A stretch of DNA of 64,000 nucleotides from Pseudopyrenochaeta lycopersici (taxonomy: Eukaryota > Ascomycota > Dothideomycetes > Pleosporales > Pseudopyrenochaetaceae). Below the pieces are notes generated by a model, which made no database searches, was not told the origin of the DNA, and saw only the letters and a list, made by a program, of their open reading frames with translations. The stretch covers positions 310,001 through 374,000 of the forward strand of contig NHZP01000020.1 in NCBI GenBank assembly GCA_003313425.1. Reading direction: 5' to 3'. This document shows positions 33,048-46,800 of the stretch, piece after piece. The position numbers were made by a program, and so were the translations under genes. Numbering within the stretch: the first letter of the stretch is position 1; each line of letters opens with the position of its first letter.

Positions 33048-34083
33048 TATGCCGGGAGATTTGAAAGCGTACTCAATATGAGAGAAAGAGAAAGGATGAA
33101 TGGGGTAGTGATGAAGATGAAGAAGAATTGATGGCCAACTTAACAGAAGTTGGGTGAAGAGTAGAGTGAAGAAGCAATGGAAGAATACGGCTGGAGAGAC
33201 GCTTTTATGGGCATCAAGGACCAGCGTTGCTCTGTCGACTGGAATACGGCAGTTTCAACATGCATCTTGCCTGCGGATAGGTTGACTGCTGCCATTCTGG
33301 AGTGTCAAGCAATAATGAAGAAGCTGCCCTCACTTAATTTGGGTATTGAGTTGCCGGTCTGCTCCAAGATTGTGGAAGTTACAGGTTATTGGACTGGTAA
33401 CTGCAAAGATGTGTATCTGTGTTGGGTGTCTATGTTGGGTTGCGCCTTCGTCCAGGATCTAAGCTGCTTGCCCTAGAGCTAGTGCTGGGGCATCGCTCCT
33501 TCTGTCTTTGGTCTATGGACGCACGATGTAAGCAAAAAGAAAGTGAGAGCATCTTGATAGTTTCGTATTTTTAAGAATGTAATACATCAGCGGGAATATC
33601 GTGATATACAATGTTGACAGTCCGGCAGCGGCTCATGATTGTCACTGATGGAAGTTGGTGTGCGATGGTGCAGCTGAATCTATTAAAATACAGAAGCTGC
33701 AACGATATGTAGAAGTGGCTTTTACATTCAACCGTCCCCCTGTCATTGGATATTATGGGCTTTTGGATTTGGTTGTGCGCCTAGTGCCTCCTTTTCAAAA
33801 GTCGACGTTTGAACACGTCCGCTTACTAAGCCTCTCCCGCTCGGAGAGGATGTGGCTAGCGGCCTCGACACCTGAGGCGGTCATGAAACACCAATGTTGC
33901 AAGCCTCAGTACGAGTGACAGCACAATAAGAATACCATGGCCTCAAATTCGTCTTCTGTTCTTCTTGACTACTTTTATTCCTTTGGTATTGCTCCAGAGT
34001 AGCTTCGTCGCCGCAGACTCTCATCACAAGCCGCATTCAACCTAAGCCCCAAATACGCGCCCAATCGCGCCCCACTTGCCTCC
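33048..34083. promoter_or_regulatory. Divergent intergenic region BYS1 gene / SDR gene
   Basis: About 1 kb between two genes transcribed apart. There is a purine-rich stretch right upstream of the BYS1 ATG on the plus strand (about 33085-33180, so CT-rich on the BYS1 sense strand), compatible with a CT-rich fungal 5' UTR. No coding sequence is supported. Confidence 0.45.
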
Positions 34084-35319
34084 ATGCTTCAACATCCTTC
34101 CTGTATTGAAGCGCCCAGTATGTCTTCCGCCATAAGAGAAGTGCCCGTCAAGCTTCCTAAGAGCTTCGATCACCCCGACGAACCATGGCATCACTACCTC
34201 ACGATCGACCTGATCTGGTATGTCCTTGGGTATACGCTATTCCACCCGTTCGTATCATGGGTGCTCGTGCTGTGTTTACGCGCGCAGTATACACCATACG
34301 GAGCCCTTGAAATGCGCATCGCCTTCGCTTGGGCTATGCTCATGACGGTCATTGGCCTCCTCGGTTTGATTAACGAAAGGATCGCATTTGGGGCACCAAG
34401 GGAAGTGGATCTGAGTGAAGAGGTCATTGTCATAACAGGCGGTGTTGAGGGATTGGGCGGACTGCTGGCAGAGACATATGGCATGAGAAACGCCAATATC
34501 GCAGTATTAGACACGAAGGAGGTGGACGAGGATGAAGCAGAAGAGAAGGGCATCGTGTACTACCAGTGCGATGTTGGCGACGCGAAGCAAGTGGAAGCTG
34601 CTGCGGCCAAGATCGTTGAAGATGTGAGCTTTCCCAAACACAGAGAAAGAATTAATGCTAACAGGTACAGCTCGGAGCTCCTACAATCTTGATCAACAAC
34701 GCTGGCATCGTCCATACCAAATCAATTCTCAATACGACTGCTGAAGATGTTGAGCAGTAAGCTATTCAATCCAAGCCCTCTCAAACCTCCTGACACTGTA
34801 CACAGAACCTTCCGTGTAAATACGCTCTCTCATTTCACAACCCTCCGTACCTTCCTTCCCTACATGATCCAAGAGCGTCGCGGCACAATTGTAACTGTGT
34901 CCTCCGTTCTGGGCCACCTCGGGGCCGCAAACCTCTCCGCATACACTGCTTCGAAAGCAGCATTACTTGCGCTACACCACTCCCTACGCGCAGAGCTCTC
35001 ACAGATTCCTGAGGCAAGCGAGATCAAGACAATCCTGGTCACGCCAGGCCAGATGGGCACTAAGATGTTCGCCAATGTGAAGACACCAAGCAACTTCCTG
35101 GGGCCAGTTGTCACACCTGCTGAAGTTGGGAAGGAAATTATAAGGTTAGTTGAGAGGGGTGAAAGTGGCGAGATCGCGCTTCCCCTCTATTCAAGATACA
35201 TTCAGGTACTTGGAGTTCTTCCAGTTGGTGTACAGCGGCTAGTCCGGAGGTGGAGTGGCTTGGATCAAGCAATCGGGAAAGCTGGGCTAAGTCCGAAAGA
35301 ATCACGCGAGAAAAAATGA
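34084..35319 (+). CDS. Membrane-anchored short-chain dehydrogenase/reductase (RDH10/SDR16C-like)
   Basis: A predicted NAD(P)-dependent oxidoreductase of the classical SDR fold, probably on ER or lipid-droplet membranes and acting on a lipid or retinoid-like alcohol or ketone. Exons 34084-34623, 34665-34756 and 34806-35319 (introns 41 and 49 bases) give 381 residues. Two hydrophobic segments come first (about 42-66 and 79-97). The cofactor loop TGGVEGLG is at 118-125, a DVGD acidic motif follows, NNAG is at 191-194, and the catalytic Ser243/Ser244 and YTASK (Tyr257, Lys261) are intact. The C-terminal PGQMGTKMF fits the usual PG motif. A second ATG at 34120 (MSSAIREVP) is an equally good start and would shorten the protein by 12 residues. 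The closest recalled relatives are fungal DHRS/RDH-type proteins. Confidence 0.9.
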
Positions 35320-36331
35320 ATGAAACGATACCCCGATGTAGATAGACCCCCTTGTGTATAACTCCGGTTTGGGGCACAGCCGCTGTACGATATATGGTAG
35401 ATCTATAATTGTCACAGCTCCAAGCATCTGATCTTTTCAGTTTTATTTACTACACTTCATCATGCCTTCATGATACCGTATGACATCTGGGTTGCTCAAG
35501 CTGACACATTCAGCAGGTTCTTCAATCTACTATGAAGACCTCGAATGCAACGCGAAACCCACGTATCTTGCTATGGCGGCTCAAACCACTATACTAAAGG
35601 CTCAGATCGCTATTTGTAGAGTTGAAAAGAGACGTCATGTCAAAAGCGACCTCCCGACGCGACTCGAAAGCAAGCTTAACGTGGTGGGAGATTGATAGCC
35701 TAGATGTATTGCACACTTTCAGCACTCTTTGAAGTCCTCTATTTTCAATACCGACATTTAAGCAGTATCACGATTCAGGTTCGCCTATCGATGGCGTCGT
35801 CGATTTCTACGCCAACCGAACAATCAAGGCTGTAGATGAAACAGAAGAGAAGTGAATTGCGACCAGAGCTGGGCAGAATTCGATAATAGGTGACTTATTT
35901 TGTGTTGAGGTCATTGCCGCACTCACTTGGCTTATACTCTGGGAGCGCAAATGCGGGAGCGCAAATGCTGAAGCGCAATCCAAACGCAGTGATTTAGGCG
36001 AAAATGTTGGGAAAAACAACGACAATAAGAATCCATCTGTTGGTTGTGATGCACATTGTCGTGTACGCAATTGTCATCGAAAAGGGCGATGACAGCAGGG
36101 AAACTGAAACGGAATTGATGGTGTTGAAGTAGAGTAGACTGAGCATGTATACATGGAATCGTGGGTATCATCTACATATGGAATCGTGTTGTCCCGTAGT
36201 CCGCCCTTGGGCCCTCATTCGCGCCACTTCCGTGATCCTACTATTCTTTGTCGTAGGTTTTAGAAGGCATATGTGCCTTTTACATGTTCACCAAGTTTCC
36301 TGGGGGCTTCTTTGCTTGATTGATCTGCACT
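35320..36331. other. Convergent intergenic spacer SDR / eL6
   Basis: About 1 kb with no supported gene. It contains a small direct repeat at 35941-35968. Confidence 0.45.
35941..35968. repeat. 14-bp direct tandem duplication
   Basis: The 14-base unit GGGAGCGCAAATGC occurs twice without spacing, followed by a degraded copy. It lies in noncoding sequence between the SDR and eL6 3' ends. Confidence 0.7.
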
Positions 36332-36974
36332 TCAGAAGACCATCTCATGCGGCCTTTCGTTACCTCTCAAGCTGAAGCTCGCTCCCAGGTACCCTTCGAG
36401 CTCTGGAACCTTCTTGATATTCGCCATCAAAACTTTGTCTACCTTCTTCTGATCTTCTATTCTTTGAGGATCTGTCTCCTTCTTCTGTGGCGCCTCGCCG
36501 TCTTTAAAGAAGTTTTCCTCGCCCTCTTTCTTCTCTCTTGCCCAGTACTCGTCCTTGCTTACGCGCTCTACTACTTCGTCATCCAGACCCGAAATATCAA
36601 CGACCGTTGATGTAGCAATCACAAAGCGGTGGTTCACACGTCGCAATGGGACGCCATTGGACTTGAAAGGACCCGTGATGAGAAGGACGCCTTGAGAGAG
36701 CTGGCGCAATAGGACGACACGCTTGCCGCGAAAACGACCGGAGAGGAGGATTAAGACGGTGCCGGGGGCGAGAGAGTCACGGTATTTGGTGGGGTGTGCG
36801 GTCTTGCGGGCCTGGGGCGAGACATTAGCTTACTGCCCGTTATTGCGCTAGAATTGCTCCTTCATAAAATCCCGTAAACCTTGAAGTTGCTCAGCGTTGG
36901 CTTCAGTCGCATACCTTCTTCAATTGCGCCTCCTCCTCGGCGGGATAGTACTTAGAAGCTTTCTGGTCGGCCAT
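36332..36974 (-). CDS. RPL6: 60S ribosomal protein eL6
   Basis: A structural protein of the large cytosolic ribosomal subunit. Exons 36974-36915 and 36811-36332, across a 103-base intron, give 179 residues, close to yeast Rpl6 at 176. The sequence shows MADQKASKYYPAEEEAQLKK, then ARKTAHPTKYRDSLAPGTV, LILLSGRFRGKRVVLLRQL, the KOW-like SQGVLLITGPFKSNGVPLRR and VNHRFVIATSTVVDISG. The C-terminus has VERVSKDEYWAREK and the helix VDKVLMANIKKVPELEGYL. An early intron close to the start codon is typical of fungal ribosomal protein genes. The first exon encodes only 20 residues. Confidence 0.95.
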
Positions 36975-39900
36975 CTTTGACTAGATAGGAATTGACTCGG
37001 GAGTCTACTCTAGCTTCAGTCAGCATTAGTGGCACACTTAAAAGTCTGAGAGGCGCGGAAATACCTTCTGAATTGCCTCAGATACACTTGTGGTGTTAGT
37101 TGATATCACCGTCACGAATTCAAGGTCTCGGCATGTGGGAGGTCTCGCTAAGTTCAGCCCTACAGAATATCTTCTTGATCCGGTCTAGCGCTGATCGTCC
37201 CCGCATAACGCTTTGTTAAGCCTCAAAGCTTTGCATGCGTCCTCCACATGTGCGTCGAATCTCGCTGATACCTGGGCCAGCAAGATATATCCAGAAAGTA
37301 AGGTTAAAACCCATTGTTCTGGTCACTAGTTTTGAGGAGGCCCCTGGAGCGAGACGAAGTTCTTAAAGCAGAACGAGAATCAAGAAGTTCGAATGAGATA
37401 ATGCTGTGCACATCGCGTGTCTTCATCTTGAGTCATTCTATACTATTCTGGTACCTGTAGCTTGCATTCTTTGTGCTTGAGAAGAATTATAAATTCTACA
37501 ACGTAAAATGCTTCAGGTTAAAGCCACGTTAACGGCAACCTCGAGACGCCACCTTAAGGACGACCACCAATGGCAATTCAAATTCATGGTCCTGTATTCG
37601 CTAGCTTCCCGTCCTTAATTTCCTTGATCACTCGTCTACACATTTTTTCCTCCTTCACATTGATATTGTTGAACAACTTCCCATTATTAAGCGGACGCGT
37701 TAGCATATAATTCATTGTAGCCAATGTTGACATCATGTTATTCGACCTACAAGTGGACGTCAAATGATCTTGAGCGAAGATTCTACCTGCAAAAGCAATG
37801 ACAGTCATGTTGTCTTAGTACTGTATTCGACTTAATATGAAGGTTCCATTCTATAATTTCGGTAAAGGGTGAGCACTAGTTGAACAACCACATAACAAAA
37901 CTTTGCGTCGAAACGAAACATTAGGCATTTGACACTACCAAAAAAAAGCTGGACCCGTAAGTCTGATTTGGCCACTTCAGGTGATTCTGGTCAATTAGGA
38001 CTTGGTGGACCTCACTCCAAGCTTATTTTCATGAACTTTACATAGCTGGAATCCCGGGATAGGCTATGATAGAGGTGGCCGTAGTCATTTGACCCCTATT
38101 TTTTTCCTATGAAAATGGTTTGAGTTGTTGACACCAAATAGGAGAGGCATGTTAGCATGGCGTCTTTGAATGAGGTGAGAAGCTTTTCAGGCATTGAAGC
38201 GCACAATTCCGTTACAGACATGCATTCAACTCAGTTCTGAGATGTACTTCTTTCTTTGAATGGAAACGACTGGCTGAATAGGTACTACCGCCTCTCGAGA
38301 AGCCCTGTGTGGCGATGGTAAGAACATGAGTTCTGACTTGTTGTGCTTGTAGGTACCAAACTCATCTCCCCTATCAAGCAAACCATGTGCTTTTGCGCAC
38401 AAATGAGTTTTCGGAAGAACTGAGATGCTTTTCGGGTCAGTTTCCTGTGCTGAACTCACAGCTACTAGATTAATTCTCTCTGATGCCTTTACGTTGGTAC
38501 GGAGTATCGCTTCTATACTGCGGACTGTACACTACATCATTTTACGGGTTTCGGGGATGAGGAGGCATCTGATGGCTGTTGTGTTGTTAGCTGAAGGGGA
38601 ATATCCAAATTGGTCATGCTCGCCTTCCAAAAGTCAGGCCTAACCTTGTCAGGTCAAAAGCTGACGATTGTAAGCCAAATACTAATTTTCAAATCAATGG
38701 ATGCGTTGTATCCTGTGTGGCCAATATAGAAATGAAGGCGATTTAAGACTCTTTTTAGCAATGAGTTTGAAGTTAACAACAAAACGACCTCAACTCATGG
38801 TCGCTTCCGAAATTGCTTCCGACTGCCCGGAAGTGGTGAGACATATATCGAGACTACACTACACGTGCTACCCTGAACCACAACTATACAAAAATTTGGA
38901 CACAATATTCATCCTGTTATTAGGAAGGGAGTTGGAGCTAGCAGTAGCAAAACATGGTACTAACTTCACTCTTCCTCACCAAGCCGTACTACTCCGCACG
39001 TTGGCCAAAGATTCAGACTCTCGAAAACGAATCAGCGTCCTCGACCTCTAAAATTCGTCGAGTTTATGTTTTCGAAAGCCCTTCCACTAATTCTATCCCC
39101 TAGGACCATTCGATCCCGTCTCCAACACAGTCACTAATCTCAGTGATTAGCAATACATACAATCTGGCCAAAAAGATGATATACCGCACCTAAATGTCAT
39201 AAAATCATCTCGCAATCTTTCAGCGTTCTCAAGACTAGATAGGACAAAGTTGAATCGACTATCAGAGAAAAGTCTAACTCTATCCACTGCTCTCATGGCA
39301 TCTTGGTCAGAGACATCATCATTGTCAATTAATTGGTGGCGCGATTATGCATCTTTGTAAGGTTGAAGGGTTTGAAGAGTGCACTGAACATTCAAGAGCT
39401 ATTCAAAGGAAGGAGTGAGAGCAGTCTGATGAGCTTCCTGGGCGAGGCACAGGATGAGTGGATACCATAGCTAACAGGCCCGTGGACGCAAAGCTTCAAA
39501 AGGATAGTTCTCAATCTACAATTTCTATAGAAATGGAAGAGCTTCGAAACTCCTTATTCTCTTCGATGGCCAGCTGTTTCCAGTTAGTTATGTAGCAACC
39601 ACAATTCTAATGAAATTCCCATGTAACCTTTGATCTCCATTCACACAATTGTAAGCTCTACTTCGCGTCATTGTTACCCGAATTTCTTGCTCTCTATTCC
39701 TTTCCCGCTAACCAAGCATTTTTAAAATGCCGCACTATCTCAAACCCCTTTCCAACAACCGCATTGTTGGAAGAGCCAAGTGTGCACGGCAGACCCGACA
39801 AGAAAACAAATCATCCGTGCGCCAAGCCCCATTCCAATCTATCTTCTACAGGGAAAGGAAAAGTTGCCGTATTGAGTAAGCGAGGAGAACGCCAGGTCAC

Positions 39901-42900
39901 GTGGTGGCGTATGCGGCCATGGGCAGGGGTTGCGGGAAGAACGGTAGCAATAATCCAAGGTGGGTCCAAAGGAAAAAGCACATGTGGCAGGAACATGGCT
40001 AGAATCCAACCTTCAAAGGTCTGAGAAACCAAAATGTGGTTGACTTGCGACTCAATGTTTCTGCATTGTAAAATGTGGAGTTTGTGTGGGAAGTAAGTAT
40101 GTATATGGTTGAATAGGTCCTTACATATACTGAACAGTGAAACTTTTGCCCTCAGGGCTATTGGCAAGGGTCGATTAGAAATTGGTGTTTCATATCACCA
40201 AAACCTTTCTATTTGAGCATTTGACAGTATCCTGATGATAGACAGATCACCTCTACTCGAATGATTCCACCCTTGCCTTCAACTTCACACTTACAAACCA
40301 TCTCTAGATGAGTGGCTCTGGAATATGAATAGACACGCCACCTGTGGAATATAAGCCTGTCCCGAGACTATATTGTCCCCCCTCGTGCAGCGGTCCATAA
40401 CCAAGGCTGCAGAACGAGCAATATCGTTGCAGCTCACACTCCTAGGTGAAGTACTTGATCCTCGTACAGAGGCTATTTGTAACCGACCACGAGTACAATG
40501 TGCTCGAGTGGCGGTGTTTACGTTGCAGTTTTGACCCGCCCGGCCGAGCTCGTTGATACACGAAACGGCGTCAGGAACCTTGCCTCATGTCAGAGAGAAC
40601 CAGATCAAACAGGGAAGAGGATGCGGACGAGTAACGAAAATTGTCTCATTAGGAAGATAGGCTGAACTAACCCATGCTGGTTGGCTGCCAAGTTGTGTAC
40701 AGTTCCCGAAGGTTTGACGTTTCTCGGCTACACCAATCTCATTAGCATTTTAATTCTTGCGTGGATGACGAACACACACACGTGAAATTGAGTTCGCGCT
40801 GAATGCTGCAATAGCTTCCTCGGGGCTCAATGCGTTCTTGGGATCAGTGAAAACGGTGTCAACCCAATCGGTGAATGAGAACTCTGAATGGGCAATAGGA
40901 GCTTCTCCCTGAGCAAGTATACAGCCGGAATGAAATTCCTGACTGGTGTAAGCGATATGAAGTCTGGGTTATGCACGAACAGCTCCCGTCACGAGATGAA
41001 TGCATCGTCCGGTCAGAGAATCGCTAACATTAACTCAGCATCTAATCGAATGTTGAATCATACGTCACTACTTCTTAGTTACCACTGTGTAGTCCCTGGG
41101 TATCTCACGGAGTGGTGCCATGGAAGTTGAGTTGCTTAGCTCATGTCATAGAGCCAACCTTCAAACTGTGACCTAGTTCAGGCTTTACCAGAGTTATGAT
41201 CTTATTGGCGAATCTCCCAACTACTCTCTCCTAACATGATACGATTTTATGGATACCCAGTTACAATTATGATCAAAGGCTGGCAACAATAGTTCGATAA
41301 CCTGTCCTCGCTCCCGCCTGTGGAATTCCTCACGACTTGCTCACGACGTGCAAGATCATCATTCCTTAGCCCTCAACCTAATTATAAGAACATCACAGTA
41401 ACGCTGCGAAATTGTGCACCAAGATGCTGCTGGGAGTGAGCTGTTGGGGAAACAACATGAACCTAAATGCGTGGAAGTTAGGTATACATCGTATGATTAG
41501 GGCAACATCTTGAGGATACTATATTAGGGACGAATGGCTGTCGCCGCCCTCCATGACATTCTCCAAACTCAATAAGACGGAAATGACAACTTACTACCGT
41601 CTTTGACACATCATCTAAGCATGGACCCAAATCAAATTCATACTAATAGTGACCGGCGATCCTATAGATAGAGTTTAAGATGAGGTATAGCGCGCTAAAC
41701 CTTCGATTCCTTTTAATCTTGGCCAGGGGCGACGCTAGTACCTGACGACACCGTACAAACGCCACAATCTCTTGGAGCATTGGCATTACCTTGCTTTTCA
41801 GCTCCGGGCGAGACTTCATGCGCACCAGATTTCTACATCTGTGCGAAATGGTATAGTGACTCAAGGGCAGAAGATAGCGGCATGTACATGAGCTGAGCAA
41901 ACAACGGTAGTACTTGGCCTCTTTCAAGATCACTTTGAATACGTGTGAAGCTCTGTAGTTCCTTGAACTAGGGGCACCCCTTCTTTCCATTAAAATCTAC
42001 CAAACGGCTATAAAAAAAAAGATACTTCTCTTTCTCATCTCCGCTACATGTGATATCCCGACTATCGACGTTGTGTGCGCCGCTCGCAAAGGCAAGCACC
42101 AAGCCTCAAGGGAAAGCGAGAGCTCAAAATAGGATTATGGGTTTTGGATGGCCGCTGCGATAGCCAGGCGCGTAATCCGAATATAATGATAGTAGTGTAC
42201 AGTAGAAATTAAAATCTGCTCACGGCTCCCGGATCGTGCTGAGATTTCGGATGCCATATCGCTTTTGCTATGGTTTACACTGCGTTTTCTGTCCTCACTG
42301 CCTTGCTTGTGACATAGAACGACATTATGTATTTTGACTGAGTTTTCAAAATACACAATGATATGCCGACAAGTCTTGTTTGTGAACTTCGCTAACCCCT
42401 CATTAGCAAGTGCTCCCGCGTCTAACAGCATCGTCACGCTATATAGCACTGCATTGCAGCTCTGTTGTTTCTGCACCAGGCGTTTCCACCCTCATTCCTC
42501 GTACATTCGTCGGATATATCGAAGATCAGTGTGTTATAGCTTGTTCTACGAGCTCGGATTACATTGGCGCTGAACATAGAGCAACCAGTTCAGTGAACAA
42601 ATGTAGACTTCTCAGCCGGGCCGATGTGGGTCTATATGATTCTAATTCTTCTACCTTTACCTATTTCTAGATAAGCAACGACAGAGCATAGATTTAGGTG
42701 TGAGCTCTTTTTCCTCAAGACTCAGGTTTGTCATGTAGTTCAGGCAGATAGAGTGGGGCCCAGAAGTTCTCCAATACATAAGTTCTGAGAAAGTTATTCC
42801 CTGTTTTACAATGTTCAAGACTATGGTCGTCCTTTGAGACATAAATTATACGTGCCCTTTGCACACTGTCATTCTCTAGGTATTCAAGAAGCGGGTGTTA

Positions 42901-43860
42901 ATATTCGTATTCGTATGTATATTGATTACGAAGGCTACCCACCGGTCGCACTAAATGTGAGGCCGAAGTTCCATATCCAAAGTCGGAATTAAGCATTCAA
43001 GGGCAAAGACAAGATTTGCACTAGGCACCAATAATCCTCCACGACACAAAATGGCTTTGGCCTGGCATTTCAAGTCTCATTCTGGCAGAGGTAAGCTGAC
43101 ACCTCATCAAAATCTGCGCTAAGATACGCTAGAGCATTCACACTTTTGAGGGACTGATCTTGTCCATTACTTAGACAGCGGATTCGTATCTGGATATGAG
43201 AAAGAGCTCCCCATAGTAAGCTAGACTGAATTGTCACTTGGGCAGACGGAGGTGGAAGAATATGAAGACTAGACGACGAAATGAAGCAAAATCGACTCAC
43301 CGCATGCCAGCATCTCAGTCATGATATTAACCTTGGTATTCAAGTGCAGGAGTCTAATATGTACATTGTGCAGTACTAGGGAAGCTTGCTTTCACTTCTA
43401 TAACGGAGTGTTTCCATGGTTCAATATACCAAGATGAATCTGCCCAAAAAGATGAACGCAAAGTCTAAGCAGCGGAAACTAAGCTACGGGACTGCGAAAA
43501 TGCCAAACATCAAGATTGCATGCTCATTGATTAAAATATTCGGAAGTAAAAAGAAGGCTTGAAAACTTTCGTTTGTCAAAAAGAGAAATAGCCAGCAGGC
43601 CCAAGGAACGAAAAATTAACCCATCGCGGCCTGAATATCATTAATCGAATGTAATTCAAAGAAGTACTCCCCGTTTCCCAAGGTATCTCACTAATGCAGA
43701 GTCGAAAGCTAGTAAAAAAAACGTACAAGAAAGCCGAATATGCAACTCACTGAAACAACCCTGCCACTCCACTGCAATGGGTGGCGACAGAAGATCATGA
43801 ACGCCGTGTGCCAATAACAAAGCCCCATGTTAGTATCGGTTACAAGAAGAAATTTGGTAA
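36975..43860. other. 6.9 kb gene-poor, AT-leaning region
   Basis: This is the longest stretch without a recognisable gene. Base composition looks more AT-rich than the flanking genes by eye (not counted). The frames are short, on both strands, and lack known motifs. The longest ones at 38701-39051, 39671-40024 and 41643-41990 encode nothing I recognise. The eL6 promoter lies at its left end and the 3' end of the acetyltransferase gene at its right. No intact transposon, tRNA or rRNA was seen. A mutated (RIP-degraded) repeat is possible but not shown. Confidence 0.5.
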
Positions 43861-46800
43861 TCAAGCGTTCGCCATAACAATGTCATCATCATCTTCTCCC
43901 TCAGCATCGATATCCATGTCTCCCTCATCGTCATCATAGTCGCCATCTGCATCAATATCTTCGAGCTCTTCCTCAACTACCAATGCTCTTCCTTTGCCTT
44001 TGATGTCTCTTCCATTTCGTGGACTGCCCAGGGAGCTGGCCGAGCTTCTTGTGCTTCTCCGGCCATTTACAAGTACAGCTTTGACAGCGCCTCCTTCTTC
44101 AACGTCGTCGCCATTGGTAACGCTTTCTCCTAATCTGCTCCTCGTCCGCCGAAGAGAGATTGTGCCAGGTGTGAGAGTACCATTTGCCGAAGGTGAACCT
44201 TTTGCAGCTCTGCTAGGCGATAGCTGGATCTTCGAAACAGGAGCAGTGTGTATCGAGAGTGAGGTATTTCGCGCTCGATTCGGTGTGCTAGTTCGCCGTC
44301 GTGCACCAAACGGTCGCCCGGGCCGACGTTTCTGTGCGGGTTGCCCAGGAATGGGTGGGAATATTTCGTAACGAGAAGGTGGAATGGCAGGTTCATCCAT
44401 GTGTGACCCCGCAAGTGCTATGGTACTACCATTAGCAAGAGGAGTGCCTGGACCTGGTGAACCCCCATTCACTGAATCTTCAGTGTGGAGACCAGGCGTA
44501 GCTGGGTCCGCTTCATCACCCGTGCCATTGGCTTTGCTAGCCAACTCCATTTGGACGCCCTCTTCTGGTCCAGGTTTGTCATCGTCCTCAACTTCATCAC
44601 GCTGTTGCACCGTCTGTAGAGCGGGCCCATCTTCGTATTGACCCAGGCGGCCCATGACGTACGGAGTCCAGACGAGACAATCGTCGTTGATCTTGGGGTT
44701 GCCGGCAGCGTTGCACTTTTCAATGTATTGCTTGAAGTAATTCAAATCGAGTCGCAATGCGTACTTCCTCGTGACTGGATCACGCACAAGGGCACGCAAG
44801 CCTTCTAGTGCAGACACAATGTCGTCGGGTGTCATTCCAGTGCGGTCGGATATGGCTGAAATACTGATTGGTCCCTTCTGTTCTAGCAACTCTTCGCACA
44901 AAACAAGCCGCCAATACTTTCGATAACTCACCAGTCCCATGTCACTCAATGGTTTCTCAGGGCTTCCGGTCTTCCTCTCCACACGTGTGAGGAGGTAGGA
45001 GAATTCGATCAGATATTGACCATAGCCCTTGCGCATGTGGATGGGTAGTACCAGAATACAGGACACGTTATTCAGTGAACTGGGTCGCTTCTCTTTTGAG
45101 AAGTAGCCGACAAAGTGGCAGCCATAATTGTCGTTTTCGGTCATGACGTAGAAGAGGAACGGCTCCACATCATAGTAGAGTGTCTTTGAGCCAAGGAAGA
45201 GTTTGGCGAGAAGACACAAGTTTTGGCAGTAGACGGGGTTTTTTCGGCCGTCAACCTCGAAGAAAGAATACTTGCCATCGCGGTAGATTTCGTCACCTGG
45301 AGGATGCTTTGCCGGACATTTGAGCTGCCACATTTTAGTACATATTCATAATTCGTGGAGTGGATTTGCTTACCTTGTGCCGCCATGCCACATAGTCAGA
45401 GTTCATGTACTTAAGACAGAATTCGCAAATGTACAGGACCCTATTCTTGCTGTATTCCTCCGGATAGGGCGCAGCATGCCATGTGTCGATCTCCCATCCG
45501 CCAAAATTGACGCACTTGATCTTACTTGCAGCAGTCGGTTGTTTCGATGGTTTTACAGGCTCCAGGTGAGCATAGAGTGCGTTCTGCTTCTCTTTCCAAT
45601 CCTCCTCTGCCTTCACACGAGCGTCTTCGAACCGCTTCCTGTCGACTTGCGAAGGATACGTCTTTGATGTATCAGCATCAGCCTCAGAAAGGACACCGCC
45701 ATAAGGCTTGCTCTTGGTCTCATCTGGCTCTTTGTCCGCGAAGCCATAGAATTGTGTAGGATGCTGAATATGTATCGTTGGATAGTGAGTTACTTCTGGT
45801 GATTCTCTGGCTGCCTGTGCAGCCCGACGATTTCGTTCGCGACGTTCTCGATCTCTCTCACGCCGTCGCTCTTGCCGCTCTTGTTCTAATGAGAGAGTTT
45901 TCTTCTTGGGTTTAGATGTGACAATCTTCTGGACTTTCTCATTGTTTAGATGGAAGACGATGATCAAGCTGAGGCCCTGCGATTCTTCAATCCACGCGAG
46001 TGGTCGCTTATCAGTCCTCTTAGGCTGTCCACGGCGTACACGTGATGAACGTAGACGAGAAGCCTCTTGGTCAGATCCAGAGTGCTCTGCATCACCTTCG
46101 CTTTCATGGCCGTCAGTCGGGGCGCTTCGGACGCTTCGAACGCTTCGGACACCTCTCGACGGTGGTCGGGGTGAGGATGCAGCTATCGATGGTCCCGCCT
46201 CTGATTTGGAGATTTCAGAAGGTCTCCGCTTTTTCCGTGTTTGCCGTAAGGGTGGTGGTGGGGCATCATCTTCATGCGATGCCTTGCGTTTGTTGCGTAA
46301 CGATCGCGTGCCGTCTGTCGGCTCATCAGGGAGAATCAGTTCTTTGAAAATCGAGTGCCCCCCGGGGTCTACACCACGATGTGAAGGAAGCAACTCCTTG
46401 GTAAGCTTATGCAATGATGAAAGCCTACGACGAGTAAGAGATTCCTGTTTTTGTTTTTGTTGTTCTTCCTCCGCATGAAGATCATTCTGAATACAGGCAG
46501 TGCAACGCCAATTCTTTGCATCTGCAGATATTAGCTACGGCTTGTAGCGTCCATGGCAAAGGAACATACCGTCATCGGGACTAAGCGTGTTAGCGTCACG
46601 GGCGCACTGCCGGTGTGCTGCAGGAACCAAATGTCAGCTTCCCGACCTCGTAAACATCTCGGTGAAATTACGCACCATTATCCCCACACACGACACATGC
46701 GAGGTATTCTTCGAATTCCGGGCTTGGGTCATTCTCCTCGTCCTGTGTGCAATATCTGCTCGATTATCAGTATTCGAGACATTCTCACTTCTCGACGCTG

